The notes under the pieces: generated by a model
Databases searched by the model: none
What the model was told of the DNA's origin: nothing
Seen by the model: the letters and a program-made list of their open reading frames with translations, nothing else
Source: a bacterium
GTDB taxonomy: Bacteria; CAIWAD01
NCBI GenBank assembly: GCA_030429345.1
Contig: JAUIFJ010000046.1
Span: forward strand, 1-22,223
Direction: 5' to 3'
DNA: 22,223 bases
In this document: piece after piece, positions 9,884-18,505 of the stretch
Layout: each line of letters starts with the position of its first letter
Position numbering within the stretch: position 1 is the first letter of the stretch
Translations under genes and position numbers: made by a program

Positions 9884-9964
9884 CTACCAGGGTGATGGGC
9901 GTTGATAATTGGTGGGATGTTGGGACATTGTTGCCGTTGACGGACGGATTGGTTTGGAATCGGA

Positions 9965-10954
9965 TTGAATACTCTCCTCCTCATTGCATTCCTTGCCGGC
10001 GGATTTTTTTTGATGATCCGTGGGGCCGACTGGCTCGTGGATGGGGCCTCGGCGTTGGCGCGGCGGTTGTCGGTGAGCGAACTGATGATCGGCCTGACCA
10101 TTGTCGCCCTGGGCACCTCTCTTCCCGAACTGATCGTCAGCATTCTGGCCGGCTATCGCGACGCCAACGAGATGATCCTTGGCAACATCGTCGGCAGCAA
10201 CCTGATGAACACCCTGCTGATCCTGGGGGTGACCGCCCTGATCGCGCCGATCCCCTTCGAGCGCGGCACCGTCCTGCGTGAAATCCCCTTCAGCCTGTTG
10301 GCCAGCGTCGTCGTCTGGATCCTGGTCAACGACTTGTTCTTCGAAGGCGTCTCTCCCGGCCAACTGGGGCGGATCGACGGCCTGATGCTGTTGGCCTTCT
10401 TCCTGGTCTTCCTGGCCTACCTGGTCGCGATTGCCGGCAAGGACGAGATCGAGTCCGACGGCCTGGACCTCCCGATGGGCAAAAGCCTGCTGCTGCTCGC
10501 CGGCGGCCTGATCGCCCTGCCCCTGGGCGGGGAATTCGTCGTCCGCGGCGCGGTCGGCATGGCCGAGAGCCTGGGCGTCAGCCAGAAGATGATCGGCCTG
10601 ACCATCGTCGCCGCCGGCACCAGTCTGCCGGAACTGGTGACCTGCGTGGCCGCGGCGCGCAAGGGACGTGCCGCCCTGGCCGTGGGCAACATCATTGGAA
10701 GCAATATCTCGAACCTGCTGCTGGTGCTTGGCGTCAGCGCGGGCCTGCAGTCGATTCCCTTCGACCCGGTGATGAACCTGGACCTGGCGTTGATGGTTGC
10801 CAGCGCCCTGGCCCTGTTGAGCTTCATGTTCATCGATCGCCAGGGCAGCCGCATCCGCCTGGCGCTGGGCGGTTTTTCACTGGACAAGGCCGAAGGATTG
10901 CTGTTCATTGGCGCCTACACCGTCTACCTTGTATACACCATTCTGAGAGCCTGA
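9965..10954 (+). CDS. yrbG: Calcium/sodium antiporter, CaCA family (YrbG-like)
   Basis: This 329-residue inner-membrane exchanger probably extrudes Ca2+ in return for Na+. It shows the two inverted alpha repeats that define the family: GLTIVALGTSLPEL (43-56) with GNIVGSNLMNTLLILG (73-88), and GLTIVAAGTSLPEL (211-224) with GNIIGSNISNLLLVLG (241-256). Glu55 and Glu223 are the expected ion-binding acids. About ten membrane segments are visible and the length fits YrbG (325). The TTG at 9965 was chosen because it supplies a full first helix (NTLLLIAFLAGGFFLMIRGA); an in-frame stop ends at 9940 and no ATG lies between. The next ATG, 10012, would cut the helix. The ribosome binding site is weak and lies inside repeat copy 4. 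The stop overlaps the next gene. Confidence 0.95.
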   Translation: MNTLLLIAFLAGGFFLMIRGADWLVDGASALARRLSVSELMIGLTIVALGTSLPELIVSILAGYRDANEMILGNIVGSNLMNTLLILGVTALIAPIPFERGTVLREIPFSLLASVVVWILVNDLFFEGVSPGQLGRIDGLMLLAFFLVFLAYLVAIAGKDEIESDGLDLPMGKSLLLLAGGLIALPLGGEFVVRGAVGMAESLGVSQKMIGLTIVAAGTSLPELVTCVAAARKGRAALAVGNIIGSNISNLLLVLGVSAGLQSIPFDPVMNLDLALMVASALALLSFMFIDRQGSRIRLALGGFSLDKAEGLLFIGAYTVYLVYTILRA

Positions 10955-11502
10955 TGACCCTTCCCAAAACCGATCACGGGGCCGGCGTGCCCCTCGTCCA
11001 GCGCGCACTGCGCGACCTGTCGTCCGCCCAGGGACTCGTCTCCGCCGTCGTCGAGGGCCTGAGCGCCGCCGACTGCCGCCGCCGCGAGGCGGAGGACCGC
11101 TGGAGCATGCTCGAGATCCTGCATCACCTGTGGGACGAGGAGCGCGAGGACTTCCGTGTCCGCATCCGCCACCTGGTCGAGAAGCGCGAAGGCGACTTCC
11201 CCGCCATCGACCCGGAAGGCTGGGTCAAGGAGCGCAAGTACAACGAGCAGCCGCTTGAGCGCGTCGTGCGCGGCTTTCTGCAGGAACGCAACGAGAGCCT
11301 GCTCTGGCTGCGCGGCCTGGGCGCCATCGACTGGGGTGTGTCACGCAAGGCTCCCTGGGGCGGGGAACTGAGCGCGCACGACCTGCTGATGAGCTGGCGC
11401 GCCCACGACCTGATCCACGCCCGCCAGCTGCTGCGCTGCCGCTACTGGCTGCTGGGCGAGGAGTACGGCGCCGAGCGCCTGGCCTACGCCGGAAAATGGT
11501 AG
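10954..11502 (+). CDS. DinB-fold (DinB_2 / YfiT-BstA superfamily) putative metal-dependent protein
   Basis: This 182-residue, mostly helical protein has the spaced histidines of the DinB/BstA/YfiT fold: His58 in [10 protein letters not shown], and His151 and His155 in [13 protein letters not shown]. In the family such a triad holds a divalent metal. Some members are thiol S-transferases (bacillithiol, mycothiol); the substrate here cannot be told. The ATG overlaps the exchanger stop (TGATG), a sign of translational coupling. A metal-linked function beside a Ca2+ exchanger is possible but unsupported. Family call good, function open. Confidence 0.8.
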   Translation: MTLPKTDHGAGVPLVQRALRDLSSAQGLVSAVVEGLSAADCRRREAEDRWSMLEILHHLWDEEREDFRVRIRHLVEKREGDFPAIDPEGWVKERKYNEQPLERVVRGFLQERNESLLWLRGLGAIDWGVSRKAPWGGELSAHDLLMSWRAHDLIHARQLLRCRYWLLGEEYGAERLAYAGKW

Positions 11503-11507
11503 AACCC

Positions 11508-11526
11508 CATCCGCCCTCGGCGGATG
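11508..11526 (+). terminator. Hairpin after the DinB-fold gene, possible terminator or attenuator
   Basis: CATCCGCC pairs perfectly with GGCGGATG around loop CTC, 6 bp after the stop at 11502 and 36 bp before fumC. The following bases (TTCACACC) are not a strong T-run, so termination may be partial. Confidence 0.45.
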
Positions 11527-11561
11527 TTCACACCTGTATCACTCCATGCAAAGGACCGATC

Positions 11562-12962
11562 ATGGCTGATTATCGCCTTGAAAGCGACTCGTTCGGAGAG
11601 CTGAAGGTGCCCTCCGACATGTATTACGGCGCCCAGTCGGCGCGTTCGCTGATCAACTTCGCCATCGGCGAGGAGACCATGCCCAGGCCGCTCATCCGGG
11701 CACTGGGCATCATCAAGCAGAGCGCTGCGCGGGTCAACATGGAGCTCGGCGTGCTCGAGCCCCGCATCGGCAAGGCCATCGTCGAGGCGGCGGGCGAGGT
11801 GATGGAAGGCAAGCTGGACGCCCACTTCCCGCTGTCGGTCTGGCAGACCGGTTCCGGCACGCAGAGCAACATGAACAGCAACGAGGTCGTCTCCAACCGC
11901 GCCATCGAGCTGCTCGGCGGGACCATCGGCAGCAAGGACCCGGTGCACCCCAACGACCACTGCAACATGGGCCAGTCCTCCAACGACACCTTCCCCACGG
12001 CGATGCACATTGCCGCGGTGGAGGAGATGCATCACAAACTGCTGCCGGCTCTCAAGGGACTGCGTGATGCATTGCAGGAGAAGTCGACGGCCTTCGCGCA
12101 CCTGGTGAAGATCGGCCGTACGCATACCCAGGACGCCACGCCGCTGACGCTGGGGCAGGAGTTTTCCGGGTATACGGCGCAGATGTCGAACGCCATCCGC
12201 CGCGTCGACGCTGTGCTGCCGGCGCTCTGCCAGCTGGCCCAGGGCGGCACGGCCGTCGGCACGGGCATCAACTCGATCCAGGGTTTCGACACGAAGTTCG
12301 CCAGCCAGGTGGCGGAGATCACGGGGTTGCCCTTCGTCACGGCGGAGAACAAGTTCGAGGCCCTGGCGGCACACGACGCCGTCGTCGAAGCCAGCGGGGC
12401 GCTGAACACGATTGCCGCCAGCCTGATGAAGATCGCCAACGACATCCGTTTCCTCGGCTCCGGTCCGCGCTGCGGCATCGGCGAGATCAGCCTGCCGGAA
12501 AACGAGCCGGGCAGCTCGATCATGCCGGGCAAGGTCAATCCGACACAGTGCGAGGCGCTGACGATGATCGCCGCGCAGGTGATGGGCAACCACACGACGG
12601 TCACGGTGGCCGGCTCCAACGGCCATTTCGAGCTCAACGTCTTCAAGCCCGTTATGATCTTCAACCTGCTGCAGTCCGTGCGCCTGATCGCCGACGGCTG
12701 CCGCAGCTTCACGGAGAAATGTGTTACGGGCATCACGGCCAACGAGGCGCGCATCACGAAGCTGCGTGACGAGTCGCTGATGCTGGTGACGGCGCTCAAT
12801 CCGCATATCGGCTACGACAACGCGACGAAGATCGCCAAGAAGGCGCACAGGGACGGCTCCACGCTGCTGGAGGCCGCGCTTGCGCTTGAGCTGCTGACAG
12901 AGGAGCAGTTCCGGGCCTGGGTCGTGCCGGAGAAGATGATCGGCCCCAAGAGCGCCGATTAG
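11562..12962 (+). CDS. fumC: Fumarate hydratase class II
   Basis: This is a 466-residue cytoplasmic TCA-cycle enzyme interconverting fumarate and malate, in the homotetrameric, iron-free class. Length and numbering align with E. coli FumC (467): [13 protein letters not shown] (97-109), the H129-P-N-D segment, [13 protein letters not shown] (139-151), catalytic His188 in [16 protein letters not shown], and the flexible signature [11 protein letters not shown] (317-327) containing Ser318. These favour fumarase over aspartase, adenylosuccinate lyase or argininosuccinate lyase. The ATG at 11562 follows AAGGA (11551-11555) at 6 nt; the frame is open further upstream, but that extension crosses a hairpin. 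It is followed by a strong terminator, so it ends its transcript. Confidence 0.97.
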   Translation: MADYRLESDSFGELKVPSDMYYGAQSARSLINFAIGEETMPRPLIRALGIIKQSAARVNMELGVLEPRIGKAIVEAAGEVMEGKLDAHFPLSVWQTGSGTQSNMNSNEVVSNRAIELLGGTIGSKDPVHPNDHCNMGQSSNDTFPTAMHIAAVEEMHHKLLPALKGLRDALQEKSTAFAHLVKIGRTHTQDATPLTLGQEFSGYTAQMSNAIRRVDAVLPALCQLAQGGTAVGTGINSIQGFDTKFASQVAEITGLPFVTAENKFEALAAHDAVVEASGALNTIAASLMKIANDIRFLGSGPRCGIGEISLPENEPGSSIMPGKVNPTQCEALTMIAAQVMGNHTTVTVAGSNGHFELNVFKPVMIFNLLQSVRLIADGCRSFTEKCVTGITANEARITKLRDESLMLVTALNPHIGYDNATKIAKKAHRDGSTLLEAALALELLTEEQFRAWVVPEKMIGPKSAD

Positions 12963-12974
12963 CTTCATTCCCAG

Positions 12975-13020
12975 TGCGGCCGCCATTCTTGTCGAGAGTG
13001 GCGGCCGCATTCTTCCCTTG
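12975..13020 (+). terminator. Rho-independent terminator of fumC
   Basis: TGCGGCCGCCA at 12975-12985 pairs perfectly with TGGCGGCCGCA at 12999-13009. The stem continues inward through a G-U and three more pairs to loop TGTCG. TTCTTCCCTT follows directly. It starts 13 bp after the fumC stop. Confidence 0.88.
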
Positions 13021-13131
13021 CCCTCCAGACCCGCCCTTCCCAGATTGAAACTCCTGCCAGTCCCCCGGGCAGAGGACGACGCCTTGGCGTCTCCAGCGCG
13101 GCACTTCCATTCAAACGACAAGGTATGCACG

Positions 13132-16100
13132 ATGACGATGCTACTGCGCGCCCTCGCGGGACTCCTGATCGCGGCAGGCTGCGCCTCCGCCCAGTCCATT
13201 GAGATCCAGTCCCTGTCTCCTGCCCCTTTCGAGAACTACGCGGATGAGCAGACAGTGATCGAGGTCGAGTTCGACCAGCTCCTCGACGGCGCTTTCCTCA
13301 ACGACACGACCTTTGTCGTACGAGGAAGCCAGAGCGGGCCGATCGCGGGAAGCTATGGCGGCGCGGCCGGACTGACCGCGAGTTTCACGCCCCTTGAACC
13401 CTACCGCTCCGGTGAGACCATCTCCTACACCTTGACGACGGGCCTGCGCAGCACGGACGGGAACACCCTTGCCCGCGGGCACAGCTATTCCTTTCGCGTG
13501 GCATCCGCTCCCCCGGAGCCGGGCAGCGTCTACTCGCAGCGGGTGATTACCGGCACCAGCAGCCAGGGCGAGGACCTGCGGGTCATGGACTACGATTTCG
13601 ACGGCGACCTGGATGTGCTGCACGCCAGCGAGGGCCTTCCCGAACACATCTATGTATCCGAGGCGACGGGAAGCCACGAGTACTGCACCTGGCCCACGGG
13701 AGGCAACTTCCGCCAGCTGGCGGTCTTCGACATTGACGGCGACGGCGACTACGACAACTTCGGGGCGACAGGATCCTTCGACACGGAACTCAACTGGTTC
13801 GAGAACGTGGACGGGCCGCCCTTTGTCGAGCGCTTCATCACCTCGCGGGACCCCTGGACGATCGCCGGCGGAGACCTGGACAGCGACGGGGACATCGATG
13901 TTGTCTCACCGACCCTGATTCCGAATCGCGTCTACTGGTACGCGAACGACGGCGTGGGGAACTTCAATGGCGGCGCACAGATCCCGTCGAGTTTCGACGG
14001 CGGCAGCGATTCGCATTTCCTGGTGCGAGACATCAACGGCGACGGGGCCATGGACATTCTGGCCTTCCACCGCGACAACTTCGATCTCGTGTGGTACGAG
14101 AACGACGGCGCCGAGAACTTCAGCGAGCACCTGGTGCACGCCTCCGACGATCGCGGCCGCATCGAGTGCGTCGACCTGGACGACGACGGCGATGTAGACA
14201 TTCTCTGGGCCAGCACGGAGAATTCCCCGGCGGTCTTCCTGGCCTGGTTCGAGAACGACGGTAGCGAGAACTTCAGTTACCATCCCCTGACCAGCGTCGC
14301 CGGCGGCAAGCTCTTCGTGATCCAGGCTGCCGACCTGGACGGGGACATGGACATGGACCTGCTGGCGGGCGGCTTCAAGTATCTCAACGACGGGTCGGAG
14401 ATTTTCACCGAAAGCCCGATCGGCCGGGGTCTGGGCCTGGGCAACAGCCAGTATGCCAGGGGCCTGGATACGGCCGACATGGACGGAGACGGCGACCTGG
14501 ACATTGGAGTACAGGGTCTATTCGCCGTCAGCTGGTACGAGAACGGTCCGGCGCTCGAGCTGCTGGGCACGGTGCCGTCACACGGCGCTTCTGCCGCGGC
14601 CGCGAATGCGAGCATCGAACTGCTCTTCAGCGAGGCCATTGACGTGTCGACAGCAGGCGCGGAGTCCATTTTTATCCTTAGCGACCAGCGCGCCCGGGTG
14701 GAGGGCGAATTCAGCCTGGCGGACGGCGGAACGCGCGTCGTCTTCACTCCCGACGAGCCCTACCGTCCGGGAGAGTGCATCGAGGTCTCCGTGCACGCCC
14801 GCCTGCGCTCGCTGGCCGGCAAGGCGCTGGAAGTGAATCAGGGCTTCAGTTTCACGGCAACCGCCGCGGAGACCGTGGATCCGGCTTTCACTCCGCATGT
14901 GATCCATTCCTTCAGCAGCAATGCTTCAGGCATGGACCTGGCGGACATCGACGGCGACGGCGACCTGGACATTGCCGCCACAAGCTTCAACGAGGTCGCC
15001 TGGGCAGAGAACACGGGAGGCGCCTTCACGGTCCACTCTGACAGCTCGACCTATGCCCCGATCGGGATCCACGTGGTCGACATGGACCAGGACAACGACA
15101 TGGACTTCTGGGTCGACAACAGCAGCAGCAACCAGGGCCGCGCCGAGCTGTGGGTCAATGATGGCAGCCAGGTCTTCACGCCGGAGGACCACTCGGGGTC
15201 GCGCAACAGCTTCGAGATCAGCGACCAGGACCGGGACGGGCAGCTGGACAACCTCTGGAGCTCGACCTTCAACGAACGCCTCTACTGGAATTTCGGCGTC
15301 TGCGGCGGCCTCGGGAGCTACGGCCTGGTGCAGACCCTGTACGCCAAGGACGGGATCAGCGAGGATTTGAGCGGCGATCGCGTCGACGACCTGCTGGCGG
15401 CGACAACGGTCGGTACGCTGGCCCTGCAGGACGGGGACTCGAAACTGTTCTTTTTTGTAGACACGGTGGCCACCTTGAACGCGAAGGCCCTCGCCCTGGG
15501 CGACCTGGACCAGGACGGCGATCTGGATCCGGTGGTGGTCGAAACCTTCAACCGCGTTGCCTGGTATCCCAACGAGAGCGCCGGGGATTCGCTGGCCTTC
15601 GGCTCCGGGCTCGAGATCGGCCCGTTGGGCTCGGATCCGAGGGATGTCGCCCTGGCCGACCTGGACGGGGATGGCGACCTGGATGTCGCGGCTGTGACAC
15701 GCAACGGCGACGAGGTCGTGTGGTACATGAATCGTCTCAACGGGCCGGAGGCGGACTTCGGACCCCAGCAGGGCGGCCCCGGCATTGCCGACGGCCCGAT
15801 CCTGCTCCGCGCCGGCGACCTGGACGGCGACGGCGACATGGACCTGGCCACACTCAGCGACGGCGACGATCGGCTGATCTGGTGGGAGAACACCGGCACG
15901 ACCACGGTCCGCGAGCCCGCAGTTGCCACACAGCCCAAGAGCCTTCGCCTGCACCCTGCGGCGCCGAACCCCTTCAATCCGACGACGACCCTTCGCCTGG
16001 AAATGCCTCGCGAAGGGCGTGCCGATCTCAGTGTATACAACACCCTGGGCCAGCGGGTCCGCACCCTGCTCGACGAGCATCTGCCCGCCGGCGAAGCGGC

Positions 16101-16215
16101 CATCACCTGGGATGGCCTTGGATCACAGGGGCAGGCCCTGGCCAGCGGCATGTATCTCGTGCGGTTGCAGGCGGAAGGGGACGTGCGTGTGAGGAAGGTG
16201 GTGTTGTTGAAATGA
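13132..16215 (+). CDS. Secreted FG-GAP/VCBS-repeat protein with two Big_5-like domains and a C-terminal FlgD-Ig/sorting-type domain
   Basis: This 1027-residue extracellular or surface protein starts with a signal peptide (1-20, ending ASA). A Big_5-type Ig-like domain (about 22-125) precedes a first FG-GAP/VCBS array (about 143-473), a second Big_5-like domain (473-580) and a second array (about 590-930). About 14 Asp-rich loops of the DxDGDGDxD kind probably bind calcium and build beta-propellers. Residues 937-1027 form a FlgD-Ig / type IX-like C-terminal domain with PNPFNPTTTLRLEMP, VYNTLGQRVRTL and GMYLVRL. The repeated (Big_5 + array) unit suggests duplication of a half-protein. The ATG at 13132 has AAGG 8 nt upstream; another ATG lies at 13138. 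Binding or adhesion is likely; no catalytic domain was seen. Export by T9SS is inference. Confidence 0.9.
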   Translation: MTMLLRALAGLLIAAGCASAQSIEIQSLSPAPFENYADEQTVIEVEFDQLLDGAFLNDTTFVVRGSQSGPIAGSYGGAAGLTASFTPLEPYRSGETISYTLTTGLRSTDGNTLARGHSYSFRVASAPPEPGSVYSQRVITGTSSQGEDLRVMDYDFDGDLDVLHASEGLPEHIYVSEATGSHEYCTWPTGGNFRQLAVFDIDGDGDYDNFGATGSFDTELNWFENVDGPPFVERFITSRDPWTIAGGDLDSDGDIDVVSPTLIPNRVYWYANDGVGNFNGGAQIPSSFDGGSDSHFLVRDINGDGAMDILAFHRDNFDLVWYENDGAENFSEHLVHASDDRGRIECVDLDDDGDVDILWASTENSPAVFLAWFENDGSENFSYHPLTSVAGGKLFVIQAADLDGDMDMDLLAGGFKYLNDGSEIFTESPIGRGLGLGNSQYARGLDTADMDGDGDLDIGVQGLFAVSWYENGPALELLGTVPSHGASAAAANASIELLFSEAIDVSTAGAESIFILSDQRARVEGEFSLADGGTRVVFTPDEPYRPGECIEVSVHARLRSLAGKALEVNQGFSFTATAAETVDPAFTPHVIHSFSSNASGMDLADIDGDGDLDIAATSFNEVAWAENTGGAFTVHSDSSTYAPIGIHVVDMDQDNDMDFWVDNSSSNQGRAELWVNDGSQVFTPEDHSGSRNSFEISDQDRDGQLDNLWSSTFNERLYWNFGVCGGLGSYGLVQTLYAKDGISEDLSGDRVDDLLAATTVGTLALQDGDSKLFFFVDTVATLNAKALALGDLDQDGDLDPVVVETFNRVAWYPNESAGDSLAFGSGLEIGPLGSDPRDVALADLDGDGDLDVAAVTRNGDEVVWYMNRLNGPEADFGPQQGGPGIADGPILLRAGDLDGDGDMDLATLSDGDDRLIWWENTGTTTVREPAVATQPKSLRLHPAAPNPFNPTTTLRLEMPREGRADLSVYNTLGQRVRTLLDEHLPAGEAAITWDGLGSQGQALASGMYLVRLQAEGDVRVRKVVLLK

Positions 16216-16234
16216 ATACGACATCGTTCGATAT

Positions 16235-17842
16235 TTGCCGGGTTCAGGCGTGCGGGCCCCGCCGGATTCGCCTGTGAGGCCGAACACCCCGGAAGCGGAG
16301 CGACGGGTCGCCGATGCCGTGGCGGGCATCGAGTCCAGGCTGCTCAACGAGACGCCCTCGGCCTGGCTGCTGCTCGATGGCGACGGAATCATCGTGCGTC
16401 ACAACCTGGAGCTGGAACTCATGTTCGGCTATGCGCCGGGCAGCCTGAAGGGACAGGTCATCGAGGTCCTTCTGCCGGAGCGGCACCGAAAGGCGCACGA
16501 GGAGATGCGCCGGCGCTTCTTCGCGCAGCCGGAAGAACGGCGCATGGGACCGGGGCGCGAGCTGACAGGCCTGCGTCGCACGGGCGAGGAGTTTGCCGTC
16601 GAGATCGGCCTCAAGCCGCTGCCGACCCGAGAAGGCCTGCAGGTGCTGGCCGTGATGCGGGACGTCGATCTTCGGCGGAAGGCGGAGCAGCAGTTCCAGG
16701 CCGCGGTGGAGTGCGCCCCGCTGGCCATGATCCTGGTCGATCTGCAGGGCCGGATCGTCCTGGTGAACCGGGAAGCGGAATCCCTCTTCGGCTACAGCCG
16801 CATGGAACTGATGGGCGAGACCGTAGAGGTCCTGCTGCCCGAAACGCTTCGCAGCGCTCATGTGCGTTCCCGGGAGGCCTACCTGGACAAGATGGTCCCC
16901 CGCCGCATGGGCGAGGGGCGGGACCTCAACGGCCTGCGCAAGGATGGAAGCGTGATTCCGCTCGAGATCGGCCTGAACCGGGTGCAGATTGCCGAGGAGA
17001 GCTTCGTGTTGAGCGTGATCGCGGATATCACGGAACGCAAGAAGCTGGAGGAGGCCCAGAGCCGGTTGAACCGTGAGATCACGAAGGCCAATGACGCCCT
17101 GGAGAAGAGCAACGACGAGCTGAAGCGCTTTGCCCATGTGGTGTCCCACGACCTTCAGACGCCCCTGCGCAGCATCGCCGGGTTCGCCCACCTGCTGAAA
17201 CAGGTGGGCGGAAGCGGAACGATCTCGAAGGCGGACGAGTATACGGGGCGGATCATCCGGGGCTGTACGCGCATGCAGGCCCTGATCACGGACCTGTTGG
17301 CCTACACGGGCATCGAGGCGAGGCCTCTTGTCAGGCGCAAGGTGAACCTTGAGAAGCTGTGTGACGAGATCATTGCCGAGAGGGAGACGGTGCTGGAAGA
17401 ACAGGGAGCGAAGATTCGCCGGGGCGCGTTGCCGACCGTCACCGGGGATTCGACGCAGCTCTACCAGCTCCTGCAGAACCTGATCGACAACGGGCTGAAG
17501 TATCACAGCGAGCAAATGCCCGAAGTGGACATCCGCGGGGAGCGGGAACCCGGGGGCTGGCGGATCACGGTCGAAGACAACGGGATCGGCATCGCGCCGA
17601 AGCACCATGAGCGGATCTTCGAGGTCTTCAAGCGCCTCCACACCCGGGAAACCTTCCCCGGGACGGGAATCGGCCTGGCGATCTGCCGCCGCATCGTCGA
17701 GCGCCATGGCGGAAGGATCAGCCTGGATTCCGAGGAAGGCCAGGGCTGCCGCTTTCACGTCTTCCTGCCGGATGATCCCGGCCAGCCGCCGCCGGATGGC
17801 GGGTCAGCAGCAACAGAATCCTGCGAAGAGGAGCTCGCATGA
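16235..17842 (+). CDS. PAS-PAS sensor histidine kinase
   Basis: This is a probably cytoplasmic kinase (no membrane helices) of up to 535 residues. Two related PAS domains lie at about 36-150 and 155-270; both carry the VEVLLPE..R.AH / RMG.GR.L.GLR pattern of FixL-type PAS. FixL has its haem-binding His just before the GxGR motif; both domains here have Arg, so haem is unlikely. A short helical linker leads to the HisKA domain with His305 in VVSHDLQTPL. The HATPase core has N-box NLIDNGLKYH (415-424), G1 DNGIGIAP (448-455), F-box IFEVFKRLH and G2 GTGIGLAICRRIVERHGG (476-493). The start is uncertain: TTG 16235 is the first possible one, GTG 16250 and GTG 16274 are alternatives, and none has a clear ribosome binding site. 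The stop overlaps the response regulator start (ATGA). Confidence 0.92.
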   Translation: MPGSGVRAPPDSPVRPNTPEAERRVADAVAGIESRLLNETPSAWLLLDGDGIIVRHNLELELMFGYAPGSLKGQVIEVLLPERHRKAHEEMRRRFFAQPEERRMGPGRELTGLRRTGEEFAVEIGLKPLPTREGLQVLAVMRDVDLRRKAEQQFQAAVECAPLAMILVDLQGRIVLVNREAESLFGYSRMELMGETVEVLLPETLRSAHVRSREAYLDKMVPRRMGEGRDLNGLRKDGSVIPLEIGLNRVQIAEESFVLSVIADITERKKLEEAQSRLNREITKANDALEKSNDELKRFAHVVSHDLQTPLRSIAGFAHLLKQVGGSGTISKADEYTGRIIRGCTRMQALITDLLAYTGIEARPLVRRKVNLEKLCDEIIAERETVLEEQGAKIRRGALPTVTGDSTQLYQLLQNLIDNGLKYHSEQMPEVDIRGEREPGGWRITVEDNGIGIAPKHHERIFEVFKRLHTRETFPGTGIGLAICRRIVERHGGRISLDSEEGQGCRFHVFLPDDPGQPPPDGGSAATESCEEELA

Positions 17843-18288
17843 ACGTTTCCAAGGCGCGCCCGGCTGAGATCCTGCTGGTGGAGGACGACAGCGACGACGT
17901 CCTGTTGACCCGCCTGGGCATGCAGGAGGCCAAGCTGGCCGTCAACCTGCATCACGTGGAGAACGGGGAGCAGTGCATGACCTTCCTGCGCAAGGAGGGC
18001 GAGTATACGAACGCGCCGACTCCGGATCTGATTCTGCTCGACCTGAACATGCCCGTGATGGACGGGCGTGAGGTGCTGGCGGAGATCGTCAAGGACGAAG
18101 CCCTGCGCAAGCTGCCTGTCGTGGTGCTGACCACTTCCGGCACGGAAGGTGACCTGCTGGACATGTACGACCTTCGCTGCAGCTCCTACATCCGGAAGCC
18201 GGTGGACTTCGAGCAGTTCCAGTCGGTGATCAAGCAGATTGGCGAGTACTGGTTCACCGTGGTCGTGTTGCCGGACTCGACCGGCTAG
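17839..18288 (+). CDS. Single-domain response regulator (Rcp1-like)
   Basis: This 149-residue receiver domain has no output domain. Acidic pocket residues are in LLVEDDSDD (13-20), the phospho-acceptor is Asp68 in LILLDLNMP, Thr98/Thr99 lie in VVVLTTS, and Lys120 is followed by Pro in YIRKPV. The EDDSDD start and the long loop before the active-site strand are typical of Rcp1-type regulators that partner PAS- or phytochrome-type kinases. The ATG overlaps the kinase stop codon and has GAGGAG at 17829-17834, so kinase and regulator are coupled and almost certainly cognate. Signalling must pass to another protein, since no DNA-binding or enzymatic domain is present. Confidence 0.95.
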   Translation: MNVSKARPAEILLVEDDSDDVLLTRLGMQEAKLAVNLHHVENGEQCMTFLRKEGEYTNAPTPDLILLDLNMPVMDGREVLAEIVKDEALRKLPVVVLTTSGTEGDLLDMYDLRCSSYIRKPVDFEQFQSVIKQIGEYWFTVVVLPDSTG

Positions 18289-18505
18289 CGCAGGGGCAAT
18301 TGCCGAAGCGCGGGCAGGCGATGACCGATGAGTGGCTCCCAGGCTTCGGGGCTATGCCGCCCAGGAGCGATGGCATACGGAAAGACCACTGTCCCGCGCA
18401 GGACGGCGGAATTCGGCGCTGCGCGACCATGGAAAGACGCGCCCGCTCCTCTTGTGCAGGACATGCATCCCGGGGGGGCGGTCCTTAATGGAGAGAACGC
18501 AAGCC

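Larger units (their letters stand above)
9554..9964 (+). repeat. Four degenerate direct repeats of a GT-rich element
   Basis: Copies begin at about 9554, 9742, 9811 and 9934, built on GCGTTGGCGGAACGGGTTGG followed by TTTGGGAA. Copies 1 and 2 agree over their first 39 nt with one or two differences and are 188 bp apart. Copies 3 and 4 are more diverged. Copies 1 to 3 continue into a GGNGTGGCC segment, and copies 1 and 3 are followed by 19-nt hairpins. The open frames across this block are artefacts of base composition. No gene was found in it. It resembles a REP/BIME-like or MITE-like intergenic element, but I cannot assign a known family. Confidence 0.8.

Noticed and set aside
9344-9905. Open frames across the repeat block between the ATPase and exchanger genes
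   Set aside because: They consist of translated repeats and hairpins, with no domain and no ribosome binding site.
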